In this document: piece by piece, positions 1 to 7,010 of the stretch | Layout of the letters: each line of letters starts with the position of its first letter | How positions within the stretch are numbered: position 1 is the first letter of the stretch | Source of the DNA: Acidobacteriota bacterium | GTDB taxonomy: Bacteria; Acidobacteriota; Vicinamibacteria; Vicinamibacterales; Fen-181 | Reading direction: 5' to 3' | Assembly (NCBI GenBank): GCA_021779795.1 | Contig: JAJXZZ010000023.1 | Location: 1 to 14,079 of the forward strand | Length of the DNA stretch: 14,079 nucleotides | Translations under genes and position numbers: made by a program | Notes under the pieces: generated by a model | Told to the model about the DNA's origin: nothing | The model's database searches: none | The model's input: the letters and a program-made list of their open reading frames with translations, nothing else

Positions 1-987
1 GTGCGCGCCACGCACAAGCTCGTCGGCGGCGCCGCGATCGAGGCGGCCGGCTCGCCGCTGCCGATCGACACGCTCGGCGCCGCCCTCGAGGCCGACGCGG
101 TGCTGCTCGGGGCCGTGGGCGCGCCCGGCTTCGACCACCTGCCGCCGGCCGAACGCCCCGAGCGCGGCCTGCTCGCGCTCCGCCAGGCGCTCGGCACGTT
201 CGCCAATCTCAGGCCGTCGCGGGCCTGGCCGGCGCTCGTCGCCGCCTCCCCGCTCAAGAACGCCATCGTCGAGGGCACCGACCTCGTGATCGTGCGCGAG
301 CTGACGTCGGGCCTCTACTACGGGACGCCGCGCGGCCTCTCGGGCAGCGGCGGCGAGGAGCGCGCGGTCAACACGCTGTCGTACACCCGCGCCGAGATCG
401 AGCGGGTCGCGCACGTCGCGTTCGAGCTGGCCCGGGCGCGCCGGCGCCGCGTGACCAGCGTGGACAAGGCCAACGTGCTCGAGAACTCGCAGCTCTGGCG
501 GCGCGTGGTGGGCGAGGTCGCGGCCGGCTATCCCGACGTGGCGCTCGACCACCTGTTCGTGGACAACTGCGCGATGCAGCTCGTGCTCGATCCGCGCCGC
601 TTCGACGTCGTCCTGACCGAGAATCTGTTCGGCGACATCCTGAGCGACGAGGCGGCCGTGCTGAGCGGGTCGATCGGCATGCTGGCGTCGGCGTCGATCG
701 GCGCGCGCAGGCCGAACGGCCGGCGGTCGGGGCTCTACGAGCCGGTGCACGGCTCGGCGCCGGACATCGCCGGCCGCGGCCTCGCCAACCCGCTCGGCGC
801 CATCGGGTCGGTGGCGGCCATGCTGGCCCACACGTTCGACCTCCGCGCCGAGGCGCGGGCGGTCGAGGCGGCGATCGACCATGTCGTGGCCGCCGGCCCC
901 GTCACGGCCGATCTCAGGCCGCCGGGGCGGCCCGGCACCACCGCCGAGGTCGGCCGCGCCGTGCGCGACGCGATCGCGGCCGGGTGA
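1..987 (+). CDS. leuB: 3-isopropylmalate dehydrogenase (5' end outside window)
   Basis: This enzyme oxidises and decarboxylates 3-isopropylmalate to 2-oxoisocaproate with NAD+ in cytoplasmic leucine biosynthesis. The visible 328 residues match LeuB throughout. They include NLRPSR at 69-74, VRELTSGLYYG at 98-108 (substrate Arg99, catalytic Tyr106), DKAN at 155-158 (catalytic Lys156), Asp189, the metal-binding NLFGDILSDE at 208-217 and the cofactor-loop motif GSAPDIAG at 251-258. The family is about 350-365 residues long and begins with a PGDGIGPE motif that is absent here, so roughly 30-40 N-terminal residues lie before base 1; the GTG at base 1 is not a credible start. Against Thermus LeuB as I remember it, the second substrate arginine aligns with Ala81. 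The E. coli protein seems to lack it too, so I do not read this as loss of function. The stop lies just ahead of leuC. Confidence 0.95.
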   Translation: MRATHKLVGGAAIEAAGSPLPIDTLGAALEADAVLLGAVGAPGFDHLPPAERPERGLLALRQALGTFANLRPSRAWPALVAASPLKNAIVEGTDLVIVRELTSGLYYGTPRGLSGSGGEERAVNTLSYTRAEIERVAHVAFELARARRRRVTSVDKANVLENSQLWRRVVGEVAAGYPDVALDHLFVDNCAMQLVLDPRRFDVVLTENLFGDILSDEAAVLSGSIGMLASASIGARRPNGRRSGLYEPVHGSAPDIAGRGLANPLGAIGSVAAMLAHTFDLRAEARAVEAAIDHVVAAGPVTADLRPPGRPGTTAEVGRAVRDAIAAG

Positions 988-995
988 GCGTCCCC

Positions 996-2393
996 ATGCG
1001 AACCATCATCGACAAGATCTGGGACGCGCACGTCGTGTCGGCTCCGCCCGGCGCGCCGTCGCTGCTCTACATCGACCTGCACCTGGTCCACGAGGTGACC
1101 TCGCCGCAGGCGTTCGACGGCCTGCGCGCCCGGAAGATCCGCGTGCGGCGGCCCGATCGGACCGTCGCCACGGTGGACCACAGCATCCCCACGACCCCGC
1201 GGCACCTGCCGATCGCCGACGCGGTCGCCGCGCGGCAGGTGGCGCAGCTCGAGGCCAACTGCCGGGAATTCGGGATCCCGTGCGCGGGGCGCGGCCAGCC
1301 CGACCAGGGGATCGTCCACGTCATCGGCCCCGAACGGGGGCTGACGCAGCCGGGCCTGACGATCGTGTGCGGCGACAGCCACACGGCCACCCACGGGGCG
1401 TTCGGCGCGCTCGCCTTCGGCATCGGGACGAGCGAGGTCGAGATGGTGCTGGCGAGCCAGTGCCTGCTGCAGCACCGGCCGAAGACGCTGCGGATCACGG
1501 TGGCGGGCCGCCTGGGCCCGGGCGTCTCGGCGAAGGACCTGGCGCTCGCGATCATCGCGACGATCGGCGTCGGCGGCGGGACCGGCCACGTGATCGAGTA
1601 CGCCGGCGGCGCGGTGCGCGCCCTGTCGATGGAACAGCGGATGACGCTGTGCAACATGTCGATCGAGGCGGGCGCCCGCGCCGGCCTCGTCGAGCCCGAC
1701 GACACGACGTTCGAGTACCTGGCGGGACGGCCCGCCGCGCCGGCCGGCGAGGCGTGGGACGCGGCCGTCCGGCGCTGGCGCGCCCTCGCCACCGACGACG
1801 GCGCGCGGTTCGACCGGCAGGTGGCCCTCGACGGCGCCGCCCTCTCGCCGATGATCACCTTCGGCACCAACCCCGGCATGGCGATCCCGATCGACGCCGT
1901 GGTGCCGGCCCCCTCGTCGGCGGCCGCGCCCGCCGACCGCCAGGCGCTGGAGCGGGCGCTCGACTACATGGGTCTCGAGGCCGGCAGGCCGCTGCTCGGC
2001 ACGCCGGTGGACGTCGTCTTCATCGGGAGCTGCACGAACGGGCGGACGAGCGACCTGCGCGACGCGGCCGCGATCTTCCGCGGGCGCCGCGTGGCGGCCG
2101 GCGTGCGCGCGATGGTCGTCCCGGGGTCGGCGCTCGTGAAGCGCGAGGCCGAGGCCGAGGGGCTCGACCAGGTGTTCCTCGCGGCCGGCGCCGAGTGGCG
2201 GGAGCCCGGCTGCTCGATGTGCATCGCAATGAACGGCGACCAGCTGCGGCCGGGACAGCGGGCGGTCTCGACGAGCAACCGGAATTTCGAGGGCCGGCAG
2301 GGCCCGGGCGGCCGCACGTTCCTGGCGAGTCCGGCCACCGCGGCCGCGGCGGCCGTGACCGGCGCGGTCAGCGACCCGAGGAGGCTGTCGTGA
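996..2393 (+). CDS. leuC: 3-isopropylmalate dehydratase large subunit
   Basis: This is the large, iron-sulfur subunit of isopropylmalate isomerase. With LeuD it converts 2-isopropylmalate to 3-isopropylmalate via a dehydrated intermediate in the cytoplasm. The 465 residues match the usual bacterial length of about 466. The three cluster cysteines are present: Cys346 in FIGSCTNGR, and Cys406 and Cys409 in PGCSMC. Other aconitase-family landmarks are CGDSHTATHGAFGALAFGIG near residues 125-144 and STSNRNFEGRQG near 425-436. I chose ATG 996 because it gives the family N-terminus (MRTIIDKIWDAHVV) and has a GGTGA Shine-Dalgarno-like stretch at 983-987, 8 bases upstream. A GTG at 984 in the same frame would add four residues. 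The ribosome site overlaps the leuB stop, and the gene ends in a 4-base overlap with leuD, so the three genes form one coupled operon. Confidence 0.96.
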   Translation: MRTIIDKIWDAHVVSAPPGAPSLLYIDLHLVHEVTSPQAFDGLRARKIRVRRPDRTVATVDHSIPTTPRHLPIADAVAARQVAQLEANCREFGIPCAGRGQPDQGIVHVIGPERGLTQPGLTIVCGDSHTATHGAFGALAFGIGTSEVEMVLASQCLLQHRPKTLRITVAGRLGPGVSAKDLALAIIATIGVGGGTGHVIEYAGGAVRALSMEQRMTLCNMSIEAGARAGLVEPDDTTFEYLAGRPAAPAGEAWDAAVRRWRALATDDGARFDRQVALDGAALSPMITFGTNPGMAIPIDAVVPAPSSAAAPADRQALERALDYMGLEAGRPLLGTPVDVVFIGSCTNGRTSDLRDAAAIFRGRRVAAGVRAMVVPGSALVKREAEAEGLDQVFLAAGAEWREPGCSMCIAMNGDQLRPGQRAVSTSNRNFEGRQGPGGRTFLASPATAAAAAVTGAVSDPRRLS

Positions 2394-2986
2394 GCGCGAC
2401 GCGCGAGCCCATCACGCGGTTCGAGGGGCCGGCGGTGGCCATCGCCCGCGACAACATCGACACCGATCAGATCATCCCGGCGCGCTTCCTGAAGACGACG
2501 ACGCGCGCGGGGCTCGGCGCGAACCTGTTTGCCGACTGGCGCCGCGACGCGGAGGGGACGCCGCGCGCCGGCTTCATCCTCAACCGGCCGGAGGCGGCCG
2601 GGGCGCGGGTGCTGGTGGCCGGCTGGAATTTCGGCTGCGGCAGCTCGCGCGAGCACGCGCCGTGGGCCCTGGTCGATTTCGGCTTCCGCGCGATCCTCGC
2701 CGGGTCGTTCGCCGACATCTTCAGGCAGAACGCGCTGAAGAACGGGCTGCTGCCGATCGCGCTGCCGGCCGACATCCACGGCCCGCTCGTCGCGCACGTC
2801 GCGATCCGTCCCGGCGCCGTCGTGGGCGTCGATCTCGTGCGCCGGACCGTCCGGCTGCCCGACGGGCGCGAGGCGGCGTTCGAGGTGGACGCGTTCGCGC
2901 GCGAGTGCCTGCTGGCCGGCGTGGACGAGATCGGCTACGTGCTGGCGCAGGAAGCGGCGATCGCGCGGTTCGAGGCGATGCGGTAG
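2390..2986 (+). CDS. leuD: 3-isopropylmalate dehydratase small subunit
   Basis: This is the swivel-domain small subunit that completes the LeuC active site in isopropylmalate isomerase. The protein has 198 residues, close to the 201 of E. coli LeuD. It shows DNIDTDQIIPARFLKT at 21-36 and NFGCGSSREHAPWAL at 80-94, the substrate-loop and swivel signatures of the family. The start is GTG 2390, which overlaps the leuC stop (GTGA). It is preceded by a strong Shine-Dalgarno GAGGAGG at 2378-2384 with 5-base spacing, inside the leuC coding sequence. This arrangement indicates translational coupling and equal subunit synthesis. Nothing in it looks damaged. A much longer open frame runs upstream through leuC, but it is an overlap artefact of the GC-rich sequence. 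Confidence 0.96.
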   Translation: MSATREPITRFEGPAVAIARDNIDTDQIIPARFLKTTTRAGLGANLFADWRRDAEGTPRAGFILNRPEAAGARVLVAGWNFGCGSSREHAPWALVDFGFRAILAGSFADIFRQNALKNGLLPIALPADIHGPLVAHVAIRPGAVVGVDLVRRTVRLPDGREAAFEVDAFARECLLAGVDEIGYVLAQEAAIARFEAMR

Positions 2987-3023
2987 CGCCGGCGGCGCGG
3001 CGGCGCCGGCGTCCTCGCCGGCG
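2987..3023 (+). terminator. GC hairpins after leuD, possible terminator
   Basis: The octamer CGCCGGCG, its own reverse complement, occurs three times, at 2987-2994, 3004-3011 and 3016-3023. Copies 2 and 3 form a perfect 8-bp stem around a TCCT loop. Copies 1 and 2 can form an alternative 8-bp stem around a 9-base loop. The element begins immediately after the leuD stop, which suits transcription termination or 3'-end protection for the leu operon. No T-run follows, so a classical intrinsic terminator is not shown; it may instead be a REP-like repeat. Confidence 0.45.
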
Positions 3024-3075
3024 GAGAGGCGGACGGGCGACGTGTTCTCGCGGCCCGCCCCGCCAGCGGGTCGGG

Positions 3076-3081
3076 CATAAT
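3076..3081 (+). promoter_or_regulatory. -10 element of the rsgA promoter, leaderless type
   Basis: CATAAT, five of six matches to TATAAT, is conspicuous in a GC-rich stretch. Exactly 7 bases (GGGGCCC) separate it from ATG 3089, so transcription would start at or next to the A of the start codon. I see no -35 match at normal spacing and no Shine-Dalgarno before the ATG. The upstream ATG 3080 overlaps this element, which argues against that start. Confidence 0.55.
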
Positions 3082-3088
3082 GGGGCCC

Positions 3089-4159
3089 ATGTGGAGCCTC
3101 GACGCCCTTGGCTGGAACGACCGCTGCGCCCGGGCGTTCGCCCCCCTGGCCGGCCCCGACACCCTCCCCGGCCGGGTGTCGCTCGAGCACCGGCACATCT
3201 ACCGCGTCCTCACCGGGCGCGGCGAACTGCCGGCCCGCGTCGCCGGCCGGCTGCGCCACCAGGCCCTGGCCGCGGCCGACTACCCCGTCGTCGGCGACTG
3301 GGTCGCGCTGCGCGCCAGGCCCGGCGAGCTTCGCACCACGATCCTGGCGATCCTGCCCCGCGCCAGCCGGTTCTCCCGCAAGGTGGCTGGCGAGGTCACG
3401 AGCGAGCAGGTGGTCGCGGCGAACATCGACACGGTCTTCCTCGCGATGGGGCTCGACGGCGACTTCAACCTGCGGCGCATCGAGCGCTACCTCGTGGCCG
3501 CGTGGGAGAGCGGGGCGCGCCCGGTCGTCCTGCTCACCAAGGCCGATCTTGCCGACGACGTGACCGCGCGCGTCCGCGACGTGGCGGCCGTCGCCTCGGG
3601 GGCGCCGGTGCACGCGACGAGCGCCCGCGCGCAGTCCGGCCTCGAAGCGCTGGCCCCGTACCTGGAGGCCGGGCGGACCGTGGCCCTGCTCGGGTCGTCG
3701 GGCGTCGGCAAGTCCACGCTGATCAACCGGCTCGTCGGCCGCGAGGCCCTGCGCACGGCAGACGTCAGCGGCTTCCGGTCGCGCGGCCGCCACACCACCA
3801 CGCACCGCGAGCTCGTCGTGCTGCCCGGGGGCGGCCTGGTCATCGACACGCCGGGCCTCCGGGAGCTGCGGCTCTGGGAGGAACCCGGGGCGGTGGAGGC
3901 GGCGTTCACCGACATCGACGCGCTCGCCGGCGGCTGCCGGTTCGCCGACTGCCGCCACGACACCGAGCCGGGGTGCGCGGTCCACGCGGCCGCGGCCGAC
4001 GGCCGGCTGGCGCCGGATCGGCTCGCCAGCTACCTCAAGCTGCGCAGGGAAACCGAGTACCTCGCCGGGCGCCAGGACCATCTCGCGCAGCTCGAGCACA
4101 AGCGGAAGTGGAAGGCGATCAGCAAGGCGATCAGGCAGATCAAGCCGGACCGCGCCTGA
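3089..4159 (+). CDS. rsgA: Ribosome small-subunit maturation GTPase RsgA
   Basis: RsgA is a cytoplasmic, circularly permuted GTPase that checks late 30S ribosome assembly and is activated by the small subunit. The 356 residues show an N-terminal OB-fold (about 30-90) ending in the RASRFSRK motif at 91-98. The GTPase motifs follow in permuted order: G4 TKAD at 150-153, G5 SA at 178-179, P-loop GSSGVGKS at 202-209 and G3 DTPG at 253-256. The C-terminal zinc site has the standard spacing Cys283, Cys288, His290, Cys296. TKAD replaces the more general NKxD, which is common in this family. The start at 3089 gives the typical MWSLDALGWN beginning and fits a -10 element 7 bases upstream; ATG 3080 would add three residues but lies inside that element. 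The gene stands alone and converges on rmuC with 9 bases between the stops. Confidence 0.95.
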   Translation: MWSLDALGWNDRCARAFAPLAGPDTLPGRVSLEHRHIYRVLTGRGELPARVAGRLRHQALAAADYPVVGDWVALRARPGELRTTILAILPRASRFSRKVAGEVTSEQVVAANIDTVFLAMGLDGDFNLRRIERYLVAAWESGARPVVLLTKADLADDVTARVRDVAAVASGAPVHATSARAQSGLEALAPYLEAGRTVALLGSSGVGKSTLINRLVGREALRTADVSGFRSRGRHTTTHRELVVLPGGGLVIDTPGLRELRLWEEPGAVEAAFTDIDALAGGCRFADCRHDTEPGCAVHAAAADGRLAPDRLASYLKLRRETEYLAGRQDHLAQLEHKRKWKAISKAIRQIKPDRA

Positions 4160-4168
4160 AGGGCTGGC

Positions 4169-5572
4169 CTACGTGCGGTCGTTGTCCTCGTCGTTCTCGT
4201 CCGGCTCGAGCAGGTCCGCGGGGGTCGGCAGCGCCGGGAGAGCGGCCGCCGGCTCGCCGGCCGGCAGCTCCTGCACGTCGCGCAGCCTGCGCTGGATGGT
4301 GCGGCTCTTCCTCGCGACGTCGTCCATCTTGTTCGTGGCTTCCTGCAGCTTCTTCTGCACGCCCTCGAGCAGGTCCCCGAACTTGGCGAACTGCGTCTTG
4401 ACGGCGGCGAGCAGCTCCCAGACCTCGCTCGACCGCTTCTCGATCGCCAGCGTCCGGAACCCCATCTGCAGGCTGCTCAGGATCGCCCACAGCGTGGTCG
4501 GCCCGGCGACGACGACGTGCCACTCGTTCTGGAGCGTGTCGGCGAGGCCCGGCCGGCGCAGCACCTCGGCGTAGAGCCCCTCGGTCGGCAGGAAGAGCAC
4601 GCCGAGGTCGGTCGTGTGCGGCGTCTCGATGTACTTCTCGCGGATGTCGCGGGCCGACTGCTTGATGCGCGCCTCGAGCTGGCGGGCGGCGGCCTCGACG
4701 GCCTCGCCGTCGCCGCGGTCGGCGGCCTCGAGCAGGCGCTGGTAGTCCTCCTGGGGGAACTTCGCGTCCACCGGCAGCCAGACCACCTTCCCGTCGCCGC
4801 TGTCGCGGCCGGGCATCTTGATCGCGAACTCGACGCGCTCGGAGCTGCCGGGCCGGGTGGCGACGTTGGCTTCGTACTGGCCCGGCGCGAGCACCTGCTC
4901 GAGCAGGGCGCCGAGCTGCACCTCGCCCCAGGTGCCGCGCGTCTTGACGTTGGTCAGCACCTTCTTGAGGTCGCCGACGCCCGAGGCGAGCGCCTGCATC
5001 TCGCCCAGGCCGCGGTGCACCTGCTCGAGCCGCTCGCTGACGCTCTTGAACGACTCGCCCAGCCGCGTCTCGAGCGTGCTCTGGAGCCGCTCGTTCACCG
5101 TGGCGCGCATCTCCTCGAGCTTCGCGGCGTTGTCGGCCTGGATGGCGGTCAGGCGGTCCTCGACCGTCTTGCGCAGCGTCTCCATGCGCCGCTCGGTGGA
5201 CTCGCTGACGCCGGCCAGCTGCGTCGCGAAGGTCTGCAGGCGCTCGGCCTGCGACCGGGCCAGCGCGTCGAGCCGTTCGTTCTGCGCCTCGCCCGCCTGG
5301 CCGATCCCGGCGCCGAGCGTCTGCCCCAGCCGCGCGACCGACTGGCCAACCTCGTCGCGCAGCTCGCGTCCCTGCGTCGTCGATTCGATCCGGCCCGCGG
5401 CCATCTCCTCGCGCAGCGCCTTGCCGATCTGCGCCTGGCCGCCCTCGACCGACGCCAGCCTGGCCTCGATCGACGAGAGGTCCACCCGGTTGGGCCGCAG
5501 CAGGAGGGCGGCGAGCAGCGCGAGCGCGACGGCGAGGAGCGCGACGATGGCGACGAGCAGGGACTCGATCAT
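4169..5572 (-). CDS. rmuC: RmuC-family DNA recombination protein
   Basis: RmuC-family proteins have a nuclease-like fold. In E. coli, loss of rmuC raises inversion between short repeats, so the protein is thought to limit such recombination. The 467 residues (E. coli about 475) begin with a membrane segment at roughly 4-25, followed by a basic patch (RPNR). A long heptad-rich coiled coil runs from about 30 to 205. The RmuC domain covers about 206-430, with VEFAIKMPG at 247-255, the signature VDAKFP at 268-273 and LFLPTEGLYAEV at 326-337. The tail is acidic (DEDND near the end). The membrane segment suggests anchoring at the inner membrane with the rest cytoplasmic. The start codon has a good promoter only 9 bases upstream and no clear ribosome site. 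The 3' end converges on rsgA. Given the many short repeats in this window, its presence is fitting but not evidence of a link. Confidence 0.92.
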   Translation of the reverse strand: MIESLLVAIVALLAVALALLAALLLRPNRVDLSSIEARLASVEGGQAQIGKALREEMAAGRIESTTQGRELRDEVGQSVARLGQTLGAGIGQAGEAQNERLDALARSQAERLQTFATQLAGVSESTERRMETLRKTVEDRLTAIQADNAAKLEEMRATVNERLQSTLETRLGESFKSVSERLEQVHRGLGEMQALASGVGDLKKVLTNVKTRGTWGEVQLGALLEQVLAPGQYEANVATRPGSSERVEFAIKMPGRDSGDGKVVWLPVDAKFPQEDYQRLLEAADRGDGEAVEAAARQLEARIKQSARDIREKYIETPHTTDLGVLFLPTEGLYAEVLRRPGLADTLQNEWHVVVAGPTTLWAILSSLQMGFRTLAIEKRSSEVWELLAAVKTQFAKFGDLLEGVQKKLQEATNKMDDVARKSRTIQRRLRDVQELPAGEPAAALPALPTPADLLEPDENDEDNDRT

Positions 5573-5581
5573 GGGCGAGGC

Positions 5582-5610
5582 ATCGTCGCGCGAACGGCCG
5601 GCGGCGTCAA
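5582..5610 (-). promoter_or_regulatory. rmuC promoter (-35 and -10)
   Basis: On the minus strand a TTGACG -35 box (5610-5605, five of six matches) is followed after 17 bases by GACGAT (5587-5582), a weak -10 that keeps the A at position 2 and the final T. Nine bases separate the -10 from the rmuC ATG, so the transcript would have a leader of only zero to three bases. Confidence 0.5.
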
Positions 5611-5627
5611 GGGGAGGTCAGCGGCAG

Positions 5628-5672
5628 CGCGGGCCTCCTGGCCCGCGGAGCAGGGGCGGGCCTCTCGCCCGC
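5628..5672. repeat. Pair of REP-like hairpins between rmuC and chaN
   Basis: Two inverted repeats sit side by side and share the 9-base direct repeat GCGGGCCTC (5629-5637 and 5656-5664). The first is an 8-bp perfect stem CGCGGGCC/GGCCCGCG around TCCT (5628-5647). The second is a 6-bp stem GCGGGC/GCCCGC around five bases (5656-5672). The flanking genes diverge, so these hairpins cannot be 3' terminators of either one. A mobile intergenic palindrome (REP-like) or a regulatory element are the alternatives. Confidence 0.55.
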
Positions 5673-5678
5673 ACGTCG

Positions 5679-5699
5679 CGGGTCGCGAGCCCCGACCCG
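5679..5699. promoter_or_regulatory. Inverted repeat just upstream of the chaN -10
   Basis: CGGGTCG (5679-5685) and CGACCCG (5693-5699) form a perfect 7-bp inverted repeat with a 7-base centre. It covers the place where a -35 box would lie and ends 3 bases before the chaN -10. This could be an operator, or simply another GC hairpin like its two neighbours. Confidence 0.35.
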
Positions 5700-5708
5700 T
5701 GATAGCAT
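5700..5708 (+). promoter_or_regulatory. Extended -10 element of the chaN promoter, leaderless type
   Basis: TGATAGCAT contains TAGCAT (5703-5708), which fits TANNNT, preceded by a TG dinucleotide one base upstream as in an extended -10. Seven bases (TTCCGCC) separate it from ATG 5716, and no Shine-Dalgarno is present. The predicted transcript would start at the ATG. Confidence 0.5.
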
Positions 5709-5715
5709 TTCCGCC

Positions 5716-6975
5716 ATGCCCAAACCGGACCGCGTCCTCCGCCTCGCGGCGCTCGCGCTGCTCGCCGTCTCGCTGTCCGCCGCGCCGGCCCAGGCCGCCG
5801 GCCACCTGCTGCACCTGGCGATCGGCGACCCGGCCCGGAAGGACCGGGTGGCGCCGGTCGTGCTCGACGGCATCACCGACACGAGCACCGGCCAGGCGAT
5901 CACGCTGCCCGAGCTGGCCGCGCGGCTGGCCGACACGCGGCTGCTGCTCATCGGCGAGGAGCACACCAGCGTCGAGTTCCACGACGTGCAGTACCGCGTG
6001 CTCAGCGCGCTGGTCGCCTCGGGCCGGCACGTCATGATCGGCCTCGAGATGTACCCCTACACCGAGCAGCCGTTCCTCGACGACTGGGTCGGCGGCCTGC
6101 TGACCGAGGACGGGTTCGTCCGGCTGTCCCGCTGGTACGCCAACTGGGGCTACAACTGGCTCTACTACCGCGACATCTTCCGGTTCGCGCAGGCCCACGC
6201 CGTCCGGATGTTCGCGGTGAACACGCCGCGCGAGGTGGTGGCGGCGGTCCGGAAAAAGGGCCTGGCCAACCTCACGCCCGAGGAGGCCGCGCACATCCCG
6301 AAGGGGATCGACGTGGACAGCGCCGACTACATGGCGTTCTTCAAGGCGACGTTCGCCGACGAGACGGGGCCCGTGCACGGCGCGGGCATGAGCGACGAGA
6401 TGTGGAAGAACATGCTCGGCGCCCAGGCGACGTGGGACGCCACGATGGGGTTCAACGCCGTGCAGGCGCTGCAGCGCGCGAACGACCCGAAGGCGATCAT
6501 GGTCGTCCTGGTCGGCAGCGGCCACGTGGCCTACGGCCTCGGCATCGAGCGGCAGGCGCGGCACTGGTTGGACGGCCGGATCACCAGCATCATCCCGGTG
6601 CCCGCCGCGACCGCAGCCGGCCCGGTGGTGAGGGACACGCAGGCGTCCTACGCCAACTTCACGTGGGGGGTCCCCCAGGAGCTCGACTCGGCCTACCCGA
6701 TGCTCGGCACGTCCGAGGCGGTGGGCGAGGGCGAGGCGGGGCGCCGCGTCATCATCGTGCAGGACGGGTCGCCGGCGGCGATGGCCGGCATCAAGGCCGG
6801 CGACGTGCTCCAGGCGTTCGATGGCGTGGCGCTCACGAGCGGCGACACGCTCAACCGGCTGGTGGCCGGCAAGCGCTGGGGCGACACGGCGACGGTCGTC
6901 GTCAGGCGCGGCGGCGCCGACGTGGCGATTCCCGTCGTCTTCAGGCGATCGATCCCGGAGAAGGACAACAAGTAG
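5716..6975 (+). CDS. Exported ChaN-like protein with C-terminal PDZ domain
   Basis: The protein has 419 residues. A signal peptide (hydrophobic 9-22, likely cut after AQA near 27) indicates export; there is no lipobox cysteine. Residues about 62-296 match the ChaN fold (Cofac_haem_bdg, formerly DUF399), related to TraB/TIKI and EreA proteins. Landmarks are LLLIGEEHTS at 77-85, GLEMYPY at 109-115, the aromatic YANWGYNWLYYRD at 141-153 and VGSGHVAYGLGIERQ at 266-280. Known ChaN members are haem-binding surface proteins linked to iron uptake, but I see no haem or iron genes here, so haem binding is a family-based guess. A Pro/Ala linker leads to a PDZ domain at about 341-411 (GSPAAMAGIKAGDVLQAFDG at 351-370), like those of HtrA-type proteases but without any protease domain. 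PDZ domains usually bind protein C-termini, so this one may recruit a periplasmic partner. The start has a -10 element 7 bases upstream. It is probably co-transcribed with the next gene, 35 bases on. Confidence 0.83.
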   Translation: MPKPDRVLRLAALALLAVSLSAAPAQAAGHLLHLAIGDPARKDRVAPVVLDGITDTSTGQAITLPELAARLADTRLLLIGEEHTSVEFHDVQYRVLSALVASGRHVMIGLEMYPYTEQPFLDDWVGGLLTEDGFVRLSRWYANWGYNWLYYRDIFRFAQAHAVRMFAVNTPREVVAAVRKKGLANLTPEEAAHIPKGIDVDSADYMAFFKATFADETGPVHGAGMSDEMWKNMLGAQATWDATMGFNAVQALQRANDPKAIMVVLVGSGHVAYGLGIERQARHWLDGRITSIIPVPAATAAGPVVRDTQASYANFTWGVPQELDSAYPMLGTSEAVGEGEAGRRVIIVQDGSPAAMAGIKAGDVLQAFDGVALTSGDTLNRLVAGKRWGDTATVVVRRGGADVAIPVVFRRSIPEKDNK

Positions 6976-7010
6976 CGGCCCGACACGCCGCCCGTTCGAG
7001 CGGAGCCGTC

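Noticed and set aside
881..2986. A 701-codon open frame spanning leuC and leuD
   Set aside because: Only its end (from 2390) is leuD. The upstream part is Arg/Pro/Gly-rich out-of-frame translation of leuC, and leuD has its own GTG and ribosome site.
1964..4099. A 711-codon minus-strand open frame opposite leuD and rsgA
   Set aside because: It overlaps proven genes on the other strand, has the skewed composition of GC-rich shadow frames and no recognisable domain.
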